From Phytophthora sp. 'mugwort' (lineage: Eukaryota; Oomycota; Peronosporomycetes; Peronosporales; Peronosporaceae), in NCBI GenBank assembly GCA_033558025.1, contig JAUCEF010000010.1, forward strand, positions 2,257,001 to 2,321,000: a stretch of 64,000 nt of DNA, given 5' to 3'. The stretch's first letter is position 1, and each line of letters starts with the position of its first letter. A model generated the notes under the pieces. That model ran no database searches, was not told the origin of the DNA, and worked only from the letters and a program-made list of their open reading frames with translations. Positions 9,438 through 20,984 of this stretch are shown in pieces. A program made the position numbers and the translations under genes.

Positions 9438-11039
9438 TTAACAAAGTATTGTGTAAGTTTGACTATCTCATCGTCGTCGGGTGCCCCATGCTCGTTATTT
9501 TCTACTGCCTCTCAAACTGTACGTTCGATCGTGCCAAATTTGCGATTAATCTCGAGGTTTTCCGTCCAGGTGCTTTTGAACAAAACGCAAGTGTGGTCGC
9601 AGACGCCGGACAGACCGCCGTCGTCTACGAGAACCTCAAGTCATTGCGGATCATGACGTCCCTCAACTTTTTCACGCAGATTGGAGTGAACGCAACGCTG
9701 TGTGCTCGTCTTTGGCTGCTCGTAATCTCCTTCGAGACACCAGGAAGCAGCGTACTAGTGTCTACCCTAAACGAAATCGTTCGGGCGTGGCCTTCCTCAT
9801 CATTTTGCGATTTTGCTCGTCGTGTTCGTGGAAAAAAGCGTGCGGACGCCCTCTCTTCGCATGCGAGCCACATCCTGAATGTATTGTCAATGCAACGTCG
9901 CTGGACGATGCTCGAGCTGGGTCACTAACTCAATGTCCATGCTTAATGCTCATCGACCGTGATATGGCGCCCAAGACGTACGCGGAATGGGAAAACCCGA
10001 GGAAAAGTCGCTCGGATAGCGGCAAAAATGGGGGGACCTCCAGACAGTTCGACTCACTAATCGATACTTACCTGTCCCACCCGATGAGATCCGACGCTGC
10101 AAAAGCTTGAGGCATTTGTACGAAAAAAAATTCTGATTCTCTGCAACAAAAACCTAACCTGGATTTTGTGAATATTTTGTTTCTTTTTTTTGTAGATCAC
10201 TCGAGTACACTCACACTCAAGCGTTCCCTGTGTGGATGAAGGAGTTTTCCGAGCTCGAATATATGTTCGTGTTTACTCATGTTTTTATTAGTGATAAGCA
10301 CTAACAAGGGAACGGACAGACACGTCGAGAGCAAACTCATAAACCCCATGATGGTCTTGCCGGATGATCTGTTCGAAGACATGGCGTCGCTCATGTTTAC
10401 CCACTTTGCAGCGTTCATTCCAGTGGTCAAGCTCCCTTCATTCAACGGACTGAAGAATCTCAAGTCGCTCACGCTCGCCTTGTTTTCTCTTTCTTGACGA
10501 AGTCCCGCCCTTGGATCAGCTCGAGAATCTCGAACGTCTCGTATAGGCTTGCGTGCCGTTAATTACCAGTATGCCGGACTTTGCGCCGATCAAACTCTCA
10601 AAATTTCGTCGTTTCGGGTCGAGGCGCGTGGTGCTGCAACGGATTTCTCGGGACCTGCGACTTGAACGATATGAAGTGAGGTGTGTATCTGCTTGGGGGG
10701 CTTCCCGCTGCCTCGTGCTTGCAACCGAATTGGACTGAGAACGTGGCGACGTCTGCGATGCTGGCTGCAGTCAACAATTTCCATGCCACGACGTGTGGCC
10801 CCGTACTTCGGCCAGGAGTGGTCGAAGGTCCACCGACTCCTGAGATATGGCACCATGCAACGGCACCATGTATCGTCAATGCGGGAAGCTCAGTCCATGT
10901 GCTACAATGCTCGATCCATGTGGATCGCGTGCATTACCAACCCGTTTCCTATTGAAATGCGATGCCGACAAATTGCTTAAAAGGTTGGTGACCTTGTGAT
11001 CCTGAAGTCGAAGCGTGGTTAGGATGTGAAGTGGATTAA

Positions 11040-11249
11040 AGTCTCGTGAAAATCTAACGGGAATTTTTTCTCGGATCAGGTCAGCGTTTTGAGTCCTTCT
11101 TAGACGACCACGGAATAGTTACATTGGTCCTAGCGTAGTAACCATCGACGCTGAACGTGTCCAACTTTTTTCTTGAAAAAAATGGTGAAACTCCTGACGG
11201 TTCATTGAAATTAAAAAAATACTTAAGTACAACGTAGGATATACTAAGC
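11040..11249. other. Short spacer between tandem paralogues
   Basis: Only 210 bp separate the probable native stop of copy A from the start codon of copy B, which fits a compact tandem duplication. It would hold the copy B promoter. I cannot point to a specific promoter element. Confidence 0.4.
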
Positions 11250-12174
11250 ATGGAGAAGGCTGGAGTCAAGCTTCAGGCTGCAGAGAGTTGTAAGGTGTTA
11301 TCGTCGATGCAAAACGAAGGCCCTTTACGTCGCAAGTCCCTTTCGATGACCCTCTCGGCTGGCTCCCCGAAAAAGGTTTATCCTACAGGACCTGAGCCGG
11401 AAGCTGGTGTCCAAACTGCAGTTTTGAGAAAAACACGAGTAAATACACCAAGACTCAACCTCAAACGAACCGCTGTCGGGGCCAGTCGGATCCCCCTACC
11501 ATTTGGGATCGGACTGTCGGTTTGTATCTGCTTCCCATGGACGCTGTGGCTTCTCCTACTTAACGTTGCGCCCAATGAGACGGTGAATAAAGTAATGGAC
11601 ACGGAGAATTTCGACTATGGCTCCTTCTGGCTCATAATCAAGCCCCCAGGCAGCTTTGTCGGGCACACGACGCTCGATCCACTTGTCGACGTACTACTAC
11701 TAGAAATATTCCTACGTCGTGAATAGTTTGGGTAAAAGAGTTCACTTTGCGTCAAAAGCCGAGATCATGCTCGATGACGCATTGGAGAAGCCAATTAAAA
11801 GGAAAAAAAAGTCTCGACTGCTGTTTAGACAGTGCAGCGAGGAAATATCTCGTACGTTTCAACGTTGCGTTTAACTCGGTTATATGCTGACGTTTTCTCA
11901 CGTTTAACTTCTCGATGTGTAGAAACTTGCGTTTAAATTGCGGCAGATTTGGCGTCGGAAACTCTTTTGCTATACGAAATGCTGGAGTCCAGATTTCCTG
12001 CTCCACTCATTGTATTTTTTACGGCCAACGCTCTCTCTTGTGCCGCAATGATGTTCGTTCCGTACGAGAACGCAACACTCGCTGAGACGCTCCTCGATAT
12101 TCTGTACGTTTCTGAAACAATTGTGGAAACATTAATTCTTACCCGAGCCTTTGTACGTTTTTGTGGTAGTACTG

Positions 12175-14078
12175 ACAAACCCCTCTATATTCTCCCCCTC
12201 TATGGGAATCTCCCTCTTATAAGAATATTTTCGGTTTCCCGTTTGACCACTCCATACACGCCTCATACAAATATCCCTCTCCCCCACTATAAGCATATAG
12301 GAATGAAATAAACAGAATATCCCTTTAGTGAGGTGCTTAACTATGGAGAAAGACCAATCTGTAAAGTAAGTCTACGAGTTTGGGGACGGCCTGAAGAAGC
12401 TCAGGAGAGACATTTGCTGACGCGGCCTGCTTGCGACTCAACTCCTCTCGATACTCACTCTGGCGAACGCGCAGACCACGCAGCGCGCCAGCCGGCAACC
12501 ATTTTCATCATAGCGGGCGATAAACTTGGTGATACACTGGAGATTCAACTCGATTCCTTCTGCTGTCATCTCTGCTGGTGTGACTTCAGCAGGGATCACC
12601 TGGTCCTCATCGTCTAAGTCGTCGCCAATGTTGCAAAAGTCCTCGTCCGTTGGTTTCTCCGCTGTGATGTTCTCCTCCTCGGAATTAAGTAGGTCCTCGA
12701 TAGTCATCAGTTCATTCGGGCTTAATCGGCTCACCATCGAGCGTAATCATGGACAATTGCTTCCTCATCAGGCTAATCTGGAGCATACTCACAGGTACGG
12801 TGCTCGAGAATTCCAGTGTGCTTCCAGCAGCTAGCAAAAAATCGAGCTTCGCATGCTGTTCCAGCACTCGATGCACCACATAATTGTTTGGTCCACGGTG
12901 ACGTTGTAGATCTCCGAACCCGTTGCCGAATCCATATTCACGTTAGCGTCTAGTTTGTCCAACACCTACTGTATATGACCATGGCGGTAGCGATGTTTGA
13001 ACGCCGTGATGATCTCCGCGTCGAGTGGCTGCAACTTGCTCGTTGTGTTTCGTGGCAAAAATTCAATTTCGATGTGTGATAGTTCGTCCTCGCTATAACC
13101 TCCATGAAGAGTTGCATTGTCTAATAACAGGAGACACTTCCAATCTTGAGACGTGAACGATGTGTTAAGTTCTCGCAGCCATTTGCAGAAAATTAGACGA
13201 GTCATCCAGGCCTTTGGGATGTTGGTATAGTTGATTCAGTCGCTGTAAAGTTTGTGAAACCCCGTGGCTTCCTAGGTTTGCGCACAAAAAGAGGTGGGAG
13301 CATCTTCGCTCCATCTGCATTACAGGCAAACGCGATAGTAACTCGCTTTTTGTCCTTCTTTCTGCCTGCAAGCCGCTTTCGCGCAAGAGAACGGTCAGGC
13401 GGCATCGAGAAGAATAAACCAGACTCGTCCATGTTGAAAATGCCCCGAAGCTCATAATTCTTCAGCTTCCGCTTTAAGGCATCGATGCACAAATCCGGAG
13501 CCGAACCACTCTCTCCGTGCACCTTAAATCCTTGGAAGCGGTATAGCCATCCGTTCGACCACTGCGGGGGTTCTGCGATGCCCAGGAGCTCAGCGAAACG
13601 CTGCGCCTTCATCTTGATCGTATCACCGGTCACTGCTACGTTGTGCTCCTCGCACCAAGAAACCCAATTAGCCAATGCAGTGTCCAGCTCAAGGAATCGA
13701 ACTTGGCGCTCCTTTTTAGACTCCAGCTTTGACAGCGAAGTCGCGTCCAATTTCTTGCTGGACTTAAGGATTTTGCATATGGTAGCCTGTCCAGGGCGCT
13801 CTGAGAGTCGGATGTTGACTTGGCCCACTGCGCAAGCTCTTTCTGCGTCATAGCGGGATACATCGTGTGTTGTTGGCAGTTCTGAATACGCTGGCCGTTT
13901 GAGAACGAGTTGCGCGCGCGATGTTTCTTGGTCGACGGCATCTTGTGGGCGCGTGGGGAAGTGAGCGACGAAGACCATCCATGCCATTGTGTACCAAAAC
14001 GATGGTACACCTTCTATAAGAATACCTCTTTATAAGAATAGTGAGCCCCCTCCCGACAATCCTTATAGAAGGGTTTGT
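12175..14078 (-). mobile_element. Tc5/pogo-like DNA transposon inside copy B
   Basis: The ends read ACAAACCCCTCTATA on the left (12175) and its near reverse complement TATAGAAGGGTTTGT on the right (ending 14078), a terminal inverted repeat of about 15 bp with one mismatch. CCCCCTC-rich and TTATAAGAATA motifs recur just inside both ends (12220-12230 and 14015-14040) in inverted order. One long transposase gene runs on the minus strand. The exact target duplication is not clear from the flanks. Host sequence homologous to copy A resumes on both sides, which fixes the borders to within a few bases. Confidence 0.75.
12438..13941 (-). pseudogene. Tc5/pogo-like (DDE_1) transposase, one to few frameshifts
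   Basis: The ATG at 13941 gives MPSTKKHRARNSFSNGQRIQ and MTQKELAQWAKST, a CENP-B-type HTH, with a frameshift near 13800. The frame 13202-13987 then carries a second HTH of Tc5 type (ALANWVSWCEEHNVAVTGD ... QWSNGWLYRFQGFKVHG) and the first catalytic block GIFNMDESGLFFSMPPD. A frameshift near 13235 leads to the frame 12966-13205 with the second Asp in LLLLDNATLHGG and the third region LPRNTTSKLQPLDAEII. An acidic C-terminal tail (about 12438-12737, IEDLLNSEEENITAEKPTDE) follows. The catalytic Asp motifs are still visible, so it died recently or the shifts are few. Confidence 0.75.
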
Positions 14079-14723
14079 CTGAAGTTTCGACTTTGTTATC
14101 ATCGTTGGATGCTCCATGCTCGTCGTTTTGTACTGCCTTTTGACGTTTACATTTGACCGAGTGATGTTCGCCATCGATCTCGCCGTTGTCCCTGCTGGGT
14201 GGTTCGAACAAGGCGCAAGTGTGAGTGCCGACCCTGTGGAGACTGCTGTGATCTACAAGAGTTTGAAATCTCTACAAATAGTATCAACTTTGGACTTTTT
14301 CAGCCGAATGGGCTTCAATATCACGCTCTGTTATCGTCTCCGATGCGTTGTGGGCCTCCTAGAAGACCCCAAAACGCAGCAAAGTAGTGTGTACCCGAAG
14401 CAATATCGCTTTTGGTCGGGCTTTTCGTGCTCTTCGCTGTGTTTCTGCTTGTCTTCATCGAAGAAAGTATGCGGACGTCAGACGCTGCGTGTGAGCCTCA
14501 CCCAGAGTCTGTAGTGAAAGCCAGAAGATGGACGAATTTAAAGACCAATTCGTTGACTCAATGTCCGTGTTTGATGCTTATCGATCGAAATGTTGCCCCT
14601 AAAACATACAAAGAGTGGGAAACTCCAACCAATGTGACGGAAAAGTGGCTCGAAGTTGTAAAGACTATGACAAACTGTTTTATTGTAGTCAATCTCGGAG
14701 ATACTCGTACAGGTGCTAAATAG

Positions 14724-15819
14724 GGTCATTCATTACCATGCACTCGTATACAATACAAGTAATCTTCTAAATATTAGTATTCTTTCACAGTATTATCGTA
14801 CCTAAACTTAAAAAATCGTACCTTTCGGATATTTTGAAATCTCATTTGATTCGATTATTCTGTTCGCTACTGCCTTCAAAATGGAAATAAGCAGCTTTTT
14901 GCCTGCTTCAAATTTAATGTCAATTGTCAATTAGAAACATGGAGTTAAAACAATTATGAACTCCAGTTCTTACTGTGCAGTATTACATACTGTGCTCAAA
15001 ATACAAGATTTCTTAAATTAGAAATCTCTACTTCGACGCATAAAAAAGTGTGGTCTGACTGTGATTGGTTAAAATACTTTTCATAGTGAACTATCGGGAA
15101 GATTTGACAAGAGTGGTATAGGCCATAAGCTTCGTACAGGCCATATCTTCCGTCGATATGTGTAATGTGCACCACCAACGCACTGATAAGCACTTGTCTA
15201 TTATAAAACCGACATAAAACTGCGATGCTAAAAACTTCAGTCCTGTCCATCTGCTGCGTTCACTCATACACAAGCTCGATGTCGACAAGAGCGATAAGCC
15301 CCTAATGAAAATGAATGGACGTGCTGGCACAAACTTGCCTCGAGTGTAATTACGCATAATCCGTAAAATATGGAATAAGACGGGGCCTCTAATATGTGAA
15401 GGGTTTGTGTACTTTTTGTCGACCGCTAAAAACCCTACCAGGTACTAATATATGCAGGGTTTCTAGTCAGTGAAATCCGTTAATCCGTTAATATCCAGCC
15501 GTTGCTTTCGTCGACGCAACTCGATAGGGCAAGGAATGGGCGAATGCGTTATGCATTGTCGCATTTAGCGGCGAGAGCTAGAAACGCAAGAAAGGCGACT
15601 CTAACCAGCGACGAATTCTTCAGGGTATTGAATTTAATAGTATGGTTCGCCTCTGTGAATTTTGGTTTTAAGTTTAGGTCAATATCGGCTTGAGGAGGGT
15701 ATAAAATCTATAATAACAGTGTGACCACTCAGCTGTCAAATGCAGATCTGAGTATTAAACCTCAGCTGAGGTTATTTCGCGAGTGTTCTTTGACAGTCAT
15801 TCTCGAATTTGCTGCGGCA
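14724..15819. other. AT-rich intergenic stretch with one dispersed-repeat fragment
   Basis: No recognised gene. At about 15488-15575 a sequence starting AATATCCAGCCGTTG and ending TTGTCGCATTTAGC resembles 43230-43320 (AATATCCACCTGTTG ... TTGTCGCATAAGC), next to the Harbinger derivative. It is probably the end of a related element. The rest shows no repeats or RNA gene that I can support. Confidence 0.4.
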
Positions 15820-16722
15820 ATGACGCGTGAAGTGTGGTTCCAGCAGGTAAATGGAGAAGGCTGAGCTGACTGCATTGATTGCGCTGACAATGCCAAAGTG
15901 TTTCGACTCCGAGATGCAATGAAGATGAAATACAGCGACAGGCATCTCGCAGGCGTTGCCGTGTGCGACGTCAGTCTTCGCGAACCGGAAGGCGTTGGCA
16001 GGAGATGCGTTGATTGGGTCGTTTGGTGGCTCAAATGAAGATGCGCTCATCGTGGTAGTGCCGGTGCAGACTCGATTTAATGCTGCCATCGATATACCGC
16101 GAGTCGACTGGATTGTCCACCTGAACCGTGCCCTCAGCTTGTCGTTAAAGATGACGATCGGGTGATTGAATTGCCACCATTTTGCGTTGGTGATACCGGA
16201 ATCGGCCGTTCTGGACAGCGCTAATCCTTTATCGTCGGCCACCACTGGTGACGCAATGGAATGAGATGAACAGGTGTTTAATCCAAACGTATGCGTTGCT
16301 TTGGGTTGTTGGCCCACCTGAAACGGCAAAGTCGTGCGCATCGCTTGCCGTCGCCTGTTCACTTGATCGGTCGCGATGGACGTGATTTGGATTCATAACT
16401 CGCGACAGTACGAGCACTCTAATTGCGTTTGGCTTCAGGGAGACAATAAAAAAGCGGTATGTGTTGTGAACGAGGAGACATAGAGCGCGATCTGGCACAA
16501 ATCTTGAGTTCAACGTTGCAGACCCAGAAAAGAACTATTGCCTTTTTCGATGGTTACGTCAAGTCGTCTACAGTTGGAGAGGCAGCTCTTCTCACGTGCC
16601 TTCGTTAGCATCAGCAAGATAGAATCAAGCATCGACTAATGTGTGTTTGCTCGATGGTTTCACGCCAAAACGATTATTGCCCAGAATTGTACGATAGGAT
16701 TTCGACGAACGTGGATGAGGAG

Positions 16723-16971
16723 TGTCGCGCACTTGGTGGTGAGACTTGACTTTTAGCCAAACGAAGGCGTGTATTGGCTTGGATGGAAATTCAAGAATGA
16801 GAAAAGCTAAAACAAAAGGCAAGGCTCGTCCTGTGCTGCCTTGAACTTGCACTTGGGAATGACCTGAGCTTGAGCATAGAATTGAACTTGAGCTTGCACT
16901 GGATCTTGAACTTGACGATTTCCAAGAGGATTGGCAGTCGGCTGGCAGTGATTTAGGTTGCCTCTCTTACA
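16723..16971 (-). repeat. 3' LTR of the gypsy element
   Basis: It starts TGTCGCGCACTTGG and ends CTCTCTTACA on the plus strand and aligns throughout with 21955-22199. Both LTRs contain the same GAACTTGAGCTTGC-type internal short repeats. Several substitutions and small indels separate the two copies. Confidence 0.85.
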
Positions 16972-17169
16972 GTCCCTCCTTCGAAGCGCGCTTATGCGTG
17001 GAGCGGCGTAGCATCGTTGTCCGAATTGGCGGTGCGTCGGACCGATGCTGACTGCGTCGTGGTGGCATAGCAGTAGCCGATGGCGCGGATGAAACCGATG
17101 CAGCCGGTTCGGGGTATGAGCGCAGTACGGTAGTTGTCACTGCAGCCGATGTCAGGAACTCTCCAATTA

Positions 17170-20100
17170 TACCTGCAGCCTGGGTGAGTTCGCTCTCGGG
17201 GTCCACGTATCTGGCACGTCACGGCCGTACCACTGGATTTTGTATTGCTGGATGCCTCGACGCTTGCGCTGTCCGACAATGGCGCGGATCTGGTTCCCTT
17301 CGAAGCCATCGCGAGTGATGAGAGGAGGCACGTTATTAAGTCGCTTGGGGGTTCGTATCTTCGTGGTACTTGCGCAGGTACGAACGTGGAATTCGTCGTG
17401 TAGTCGAACGCCAGGCGGCAACGAAATGCGGTAAGTGTCCGGTGTTATGCGTTCCACGACACGGTAGGGACCGATTAATCGAGCAGCGAGCTTTCGTCTG
17501 CCTTTGGTGCCGATATGGGCGAGATCGAGGTGCAGTGTGTCGAGTAGCACCAGATCGCCGACAATGAACTGTAGATCGGGCCGATTGTGGTCGAAGAAAC
17601 GCTTCACACTGGCCTGGGCCGACTCGAGATTGGCGCGGCACTGCTGGAGTACGTGCTGCTGCTGTCCGCGAAGCTGAACGCGTCAATAGGCATCTGTGGA
17701 CGCTGCAGCAGGGTGAAGTCATCAAATGCGCGCGGCGTGTATCCTAGGTCGGCAGCAAAAGGGGTCATGGCAAAGCTGGAGTGTAGCCGAGAATTGTAAG
17801 CAAACTCGGCCATGGGCAACAAATCGTCCCAGTCGTCCTGTGATGGTGCCACGAAGGCGCGCAAGTAGTCGTTGATAAACCGATGGCTGCGCTCGCTCTG
17901 ACGATCCGTCGATGCTTGAATGCCGTGCTGGCATGGATCTGCGAACCTTGGCTTGAAACCAGTGCACGCCAGAAGGAGGACAGGAACCCCGGGTCTCGAT
18001 TGCTGATGATAGACTCGGTAAACCCGTGAAGACGAACATATTCGCGCAGAAAACGTCGGGCGGTATCCTTGGCACTGAGAGCCTTGATCGTTGGGATAAA
18101 TGCGCACGCTTGGTCAGCCGATCGAAAATAACTAAAATCGTGTCGTACTTCGATCTGGTGAGCGGCAGGTCAGGCATGAAGCCCATCGAGATGTCTGTCC
18201 AGCGCTTGTGGGGAACATCGAGTGAGTGTAGCAACCCTGCCGGCTTGTTCTGCGCTGCTTTCTCGCGCTAACACAACTCACAGGATTGGACGTATTTGGC
18301 GATAGACTTGCCGATGTTAATCCAGAAAAACTTCGTTTGCGCGGTCGCGAGCGTCTTCGCGCAGCCGGGATGACCGCGTGTGGCCGTGTCATGGCACTCA
18401 AAGAGTACAGCATTGCGCAGATCAGTATCATTCGGCACGCAGAGACGTGTGGAGAAAGTGCGTCCGGCTGGAAGAAAAGCAAGTCGTCCTCGACGGAAAA
18501 ATGTGGAACCTTCGCTCGCGAAGTCGGATGAACGTCGATTGGAGATGTAGCTGGAGCCGGCGGAAAAGCGAAATGCTGAAAGATAGGACCATATACTGCG
18601 TCTTCACTGTACAAACGTTTGCACTGGTCATGGATAGATGGTCGCTGGCGCATGTAGGATGAACGCGTCATCAGGGAGACGAGCGCTTGCTGGTCGCTTA
18701 GCTGGGAAAGCAGCGCACCGAGCGAAACGTGGGCGCCCTGGTCAGAGTCCGCTAACTGTGGGCTTCTGGAGATGGCGTCGGCCACGATATTGGTCTCACA
18801 AGGGATCCAGCGAAAGCGCGGCTGGAAGAAACTCAATTCATTCAGCCAACGCGCGAGACGCTGTGAGTATGTCGTTTGCTAGAGGATCGACTCCAAAGCA
18901 CGGTGATCAGTGTCGATGTAGAATGGTTTGTCGATCAAGTAAACCTTCCACATGCGCATCGCATGTAGCGCTGCAAGTAATTCTTTTTCGCGTGTCGGGT
19001 ACATCCGCTCTGCTGTAGTAAGCTTTTGACCTCCATAGGCGACGACTTCTTCATGTCCATTTGCGTCGAGTTGGAAGAGGTAGCCTCCCACGGCGTAGTC
19101 CGATGCGTCCATTTTGACGTGGAATGGTCGAGTCGTATCAGGATGCGATAGGACAGGAGAAGACGGCAGCCGCTTCTTAAGCTCTGCGAAGCACCGCTGT
19201 TGCTCTTCCTCAAGCACTATCCTTTCGTGATTTGTCTTGCCCTCGGTATCCTCCGTGAGTGGAGTCGACAGCGCAGCAAACTCAGGGCAGTGCTTCAAAA
19301 CGTAAACGCAAGTTCCGATGAATAACTGCAGTTCGCGCTTTGTTCGTGGCATAGGCCACTCGCGGATGCACTTGATCTTGTCCGGATTCATTCGAATGCC
19401 ATTGCGACCAATGTAGTCGCCGACGCATGGCATTTCGTCCGCACAAAATGTGCACTTCCAGAGTATACGTATAGCTGCTGCTCCAAACAGCGATTCAGCA
19501 CCGTGTCGAGCGCCGTGAGATGGTCTGACATTGAGTCGGTCGTCGTGAAGACGAATAGGTCGTCAAATATGCGCGACAAAATTCGCGCTGATCTTCAAAG
19601 ACGGTCTGTATCAAATGGTTGAACGTAGACGGACTCGACGACAAACCATGGGTGTCATGAGATATTCGAATTGACCGTCAGGAGTTGAGAAGGCGGTGTA
19701 CGGGATGTCCTGTTCGCGCAGCCGTACTTGAAAAAAAAAAAACACACACACACACACAACGACCTTTGCCATTGCGTCGTATATGTCTTCTTTGCGCGGA
19801 ATGGGCGGTGCTGGGACGCGAATGCGGGCGTTTATCACTCGGAAATCGTGAACGATACGCCAACCAACTGCTTTGCGGACGCAGAATGTTGGGGATGAGA
19901 AAGGCGACTTGGACGGACAGATCATGTTGTTTGCCAGCATGTCTAGTGTCCATTCTCGCAGAGCCTCCTTCACTCGGCACTCAGTCGGAACTGTTTGCGA
20001 GCAACAGGTGATTCGTCCATGAGCTCAATCTCACCTTCGACATCAATCGTACGTGTTTGTGGAGTAGCTGGCAGCTCGGCACGAAAAGCTGTGTCTTTGT

Positions 20101-20870
20101 ATTTCTTGACCAGCTCCTTCACTGGATGCCCCTGGAATGCATCCCAGTCTGTCGTGAGCTGATGCTGGGCTTTCTTGGATGCAGTATCGACAAAAGAACA
20201 AGATTCTCCCTCGGTCAACTTCAGCTTCCTCAGTTCACACGAAGAAATCACATGTGTTGGACCCACCTTGGACGTGTAGACGTGCTTGCTATAGTACAGC
20301 ATGATATCTTCATGCGAGAACCCTGAAGGAGACGCCTTCGTCGCAGTTTTCTGGCGCCCCCCCTCCTGCCACCCTGGCTGGCCCCTCGCGCACGCACTGG
20401 AGGAAATTCGTGGCGACTGCAGACCCGCGATCTCGAATGACATGATTTCGCCAGTCGATCTCAAGATTCACGTCACGCAACCAGGGAATGCCTAACAGGA
20501 GGTGTTTCCCCTCGGGAACTGGTAAAACAAAGGCTTCCATCTTATACACCGGAAAGCCGTGAAGCTGCACTTCGATCATCGTGACTCGTCGTGGAACTAG
20601 CACGTCCTGGTTATTGGCGATGGTAAGCTTGAGCGGCTTCTCGCACTGGTCGACCTTGAGGTCGAGGCGCCTGACGACGCGAGAGTCCACGGCGTTGAAA
20701 GATGCCCCGCTGTCGACGAAGACGCTGTCTTGTCGCCAATTCCTCCCACATGCGAGAGGTAGCAGTGTACGTTGTCTTTTCGACGGAGCACAACAGCGTC
20801 GTCGCCATGGTAGTGCAGCGCGCGTCGAGTCAGACATAGGTTTGGCCGGAGGAGCATGTACTGCAATCAC
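17170..20870 (-). pseudogene. pol of the gypsy element: protease, RT, RNase H, integrase, chromodomain
   Basis: Order on the minus strand: aspartic protease (VFVDSGASFNAV near 20710, LLLGIPWLRDVN near 20490); RT (SPFSSPTFCVRKAVGWRIVHDF near 19900-19850, TAFSTPDGQFEYLMTPM near 19690-19650, and IFDDLFVFT near 19570, where Tyr of the YxDD box is Phe); RNase H (KMDASDYAVGG near 19110, EKELLAALHA, IDTDHRALES near 18900); integrase with an H2C2-type region (about 18420-18290), a core (WTDISMGFMPDLP near 18190, QSERSHRFINDYL near 17880, WDDLLPMAEFAYNSRL near 17810); and a C-terminal chromodomain (QQYKIQWYGRDVPDTW near 17220). RT motif A is missing, replaced by a microsatellite. Confidence 0.85.
19729..19759. 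repeat. Poly-A plus (AC)n microsatellite inside RT
   Basis: A run of A is followed by (CA)n on the plus strand. It falls between the RT codons for EDIYDAMAK and VRLREQDIP, exactly where the catalytic motif A segment should be in this family, so the RT lost a catalytic Asp here. Confidence 0.85.
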
Positions 20871-20984
20871 GCTTCGTTTCTCCGGCTCTGTAGGTGGCCG
20901 ACCTACCGAGCCGTACCGTTTTTTTTGGCTGCTCGGACGTGCCAGCAGCGGCTGCTTCCACAGCTGTCTTGCGACGGCAGGCGT

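Larger units (their letters stand above)
838..11039 (+). pseudogene. Membrane protein with leucine-rich and Cys-rich C-terminus, copy A, split by a piggyBac element
   Basis: The host coding parts are 838-1787 and 9438-11039. The gene starts at ATG 838 (MATFQFLDPDDDDGREVFDG). Hydrophobic, membrane-spanning stretches follow at about 1085-1135, 1235-1290, 1620-1690 and 9455-9515. After 9900 comes a segment around CPCLMLIDRDMAPKTYAEW, then leucine-rich-repeat-like sequence at about 10200-10500 (LPSFNGLKNLKSLTLAL) and a Cys-rich tail that reaches its likely native stop at 11037-11039. Damage is visible: a frameshift near 1010; a Trp-to-TGA nonsense change at 1118-1120, where copy B keeps Trp; further frameshifts near 10490 and 10990. 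The piggyBac insertion at 1788-9437 lies in an intron between the codons for ETLIDI and FDYLIVVGCP. The biochemical role is unknown; a plasma-membrane receptor-like or scaffold role is only inference. Confidence 0.7.
11250..14723 (+). pseudogene. Membrane protein paralogue, copy B, split by a Tc5/pogo-like element and C-terminally truncated
   Basis: The host parts are 11250-12174 and 14079-14723. The ATG at 11250 starts MEKAGVKLQAAESCKVLSSM. The region from LSVCICFPWTLWLLLLNVAP to NVMDTENFDYGSFWL-like sequence aligns closely with copy A (LAVCICLAWTL*LILLNVAQ, MNTKDFDYGSFWL). The exon at 11949-12105 matches A's 1575-1730 (LLYEMLESR / LLYQMLETR). After the insertion, 14090-14640 matches A's 9460-9990 (FDRVMFAIDLAVVPAGWFEQ; CPCLMLIDRNVAPKTYKEW). 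Frameshifts near 11700 and 14390 and the lack of the leucine-rich and Cys-rich tail after 14723 mark it as dead. As in copy A, the foreign DNA sits in the intron before FDFVIIVGC. Confidence 0.7.

Noticed and set aside
13485..13853. Plus-strand frame of 122 codons
   Set aside because: Antisense shadow of the Tc5/pogo-like transposase.
15772..16362. Minus-strand frame of 196 codons
   Set aside because: It is antisense to the CRN-type header, whose motifs are on the plus strand.
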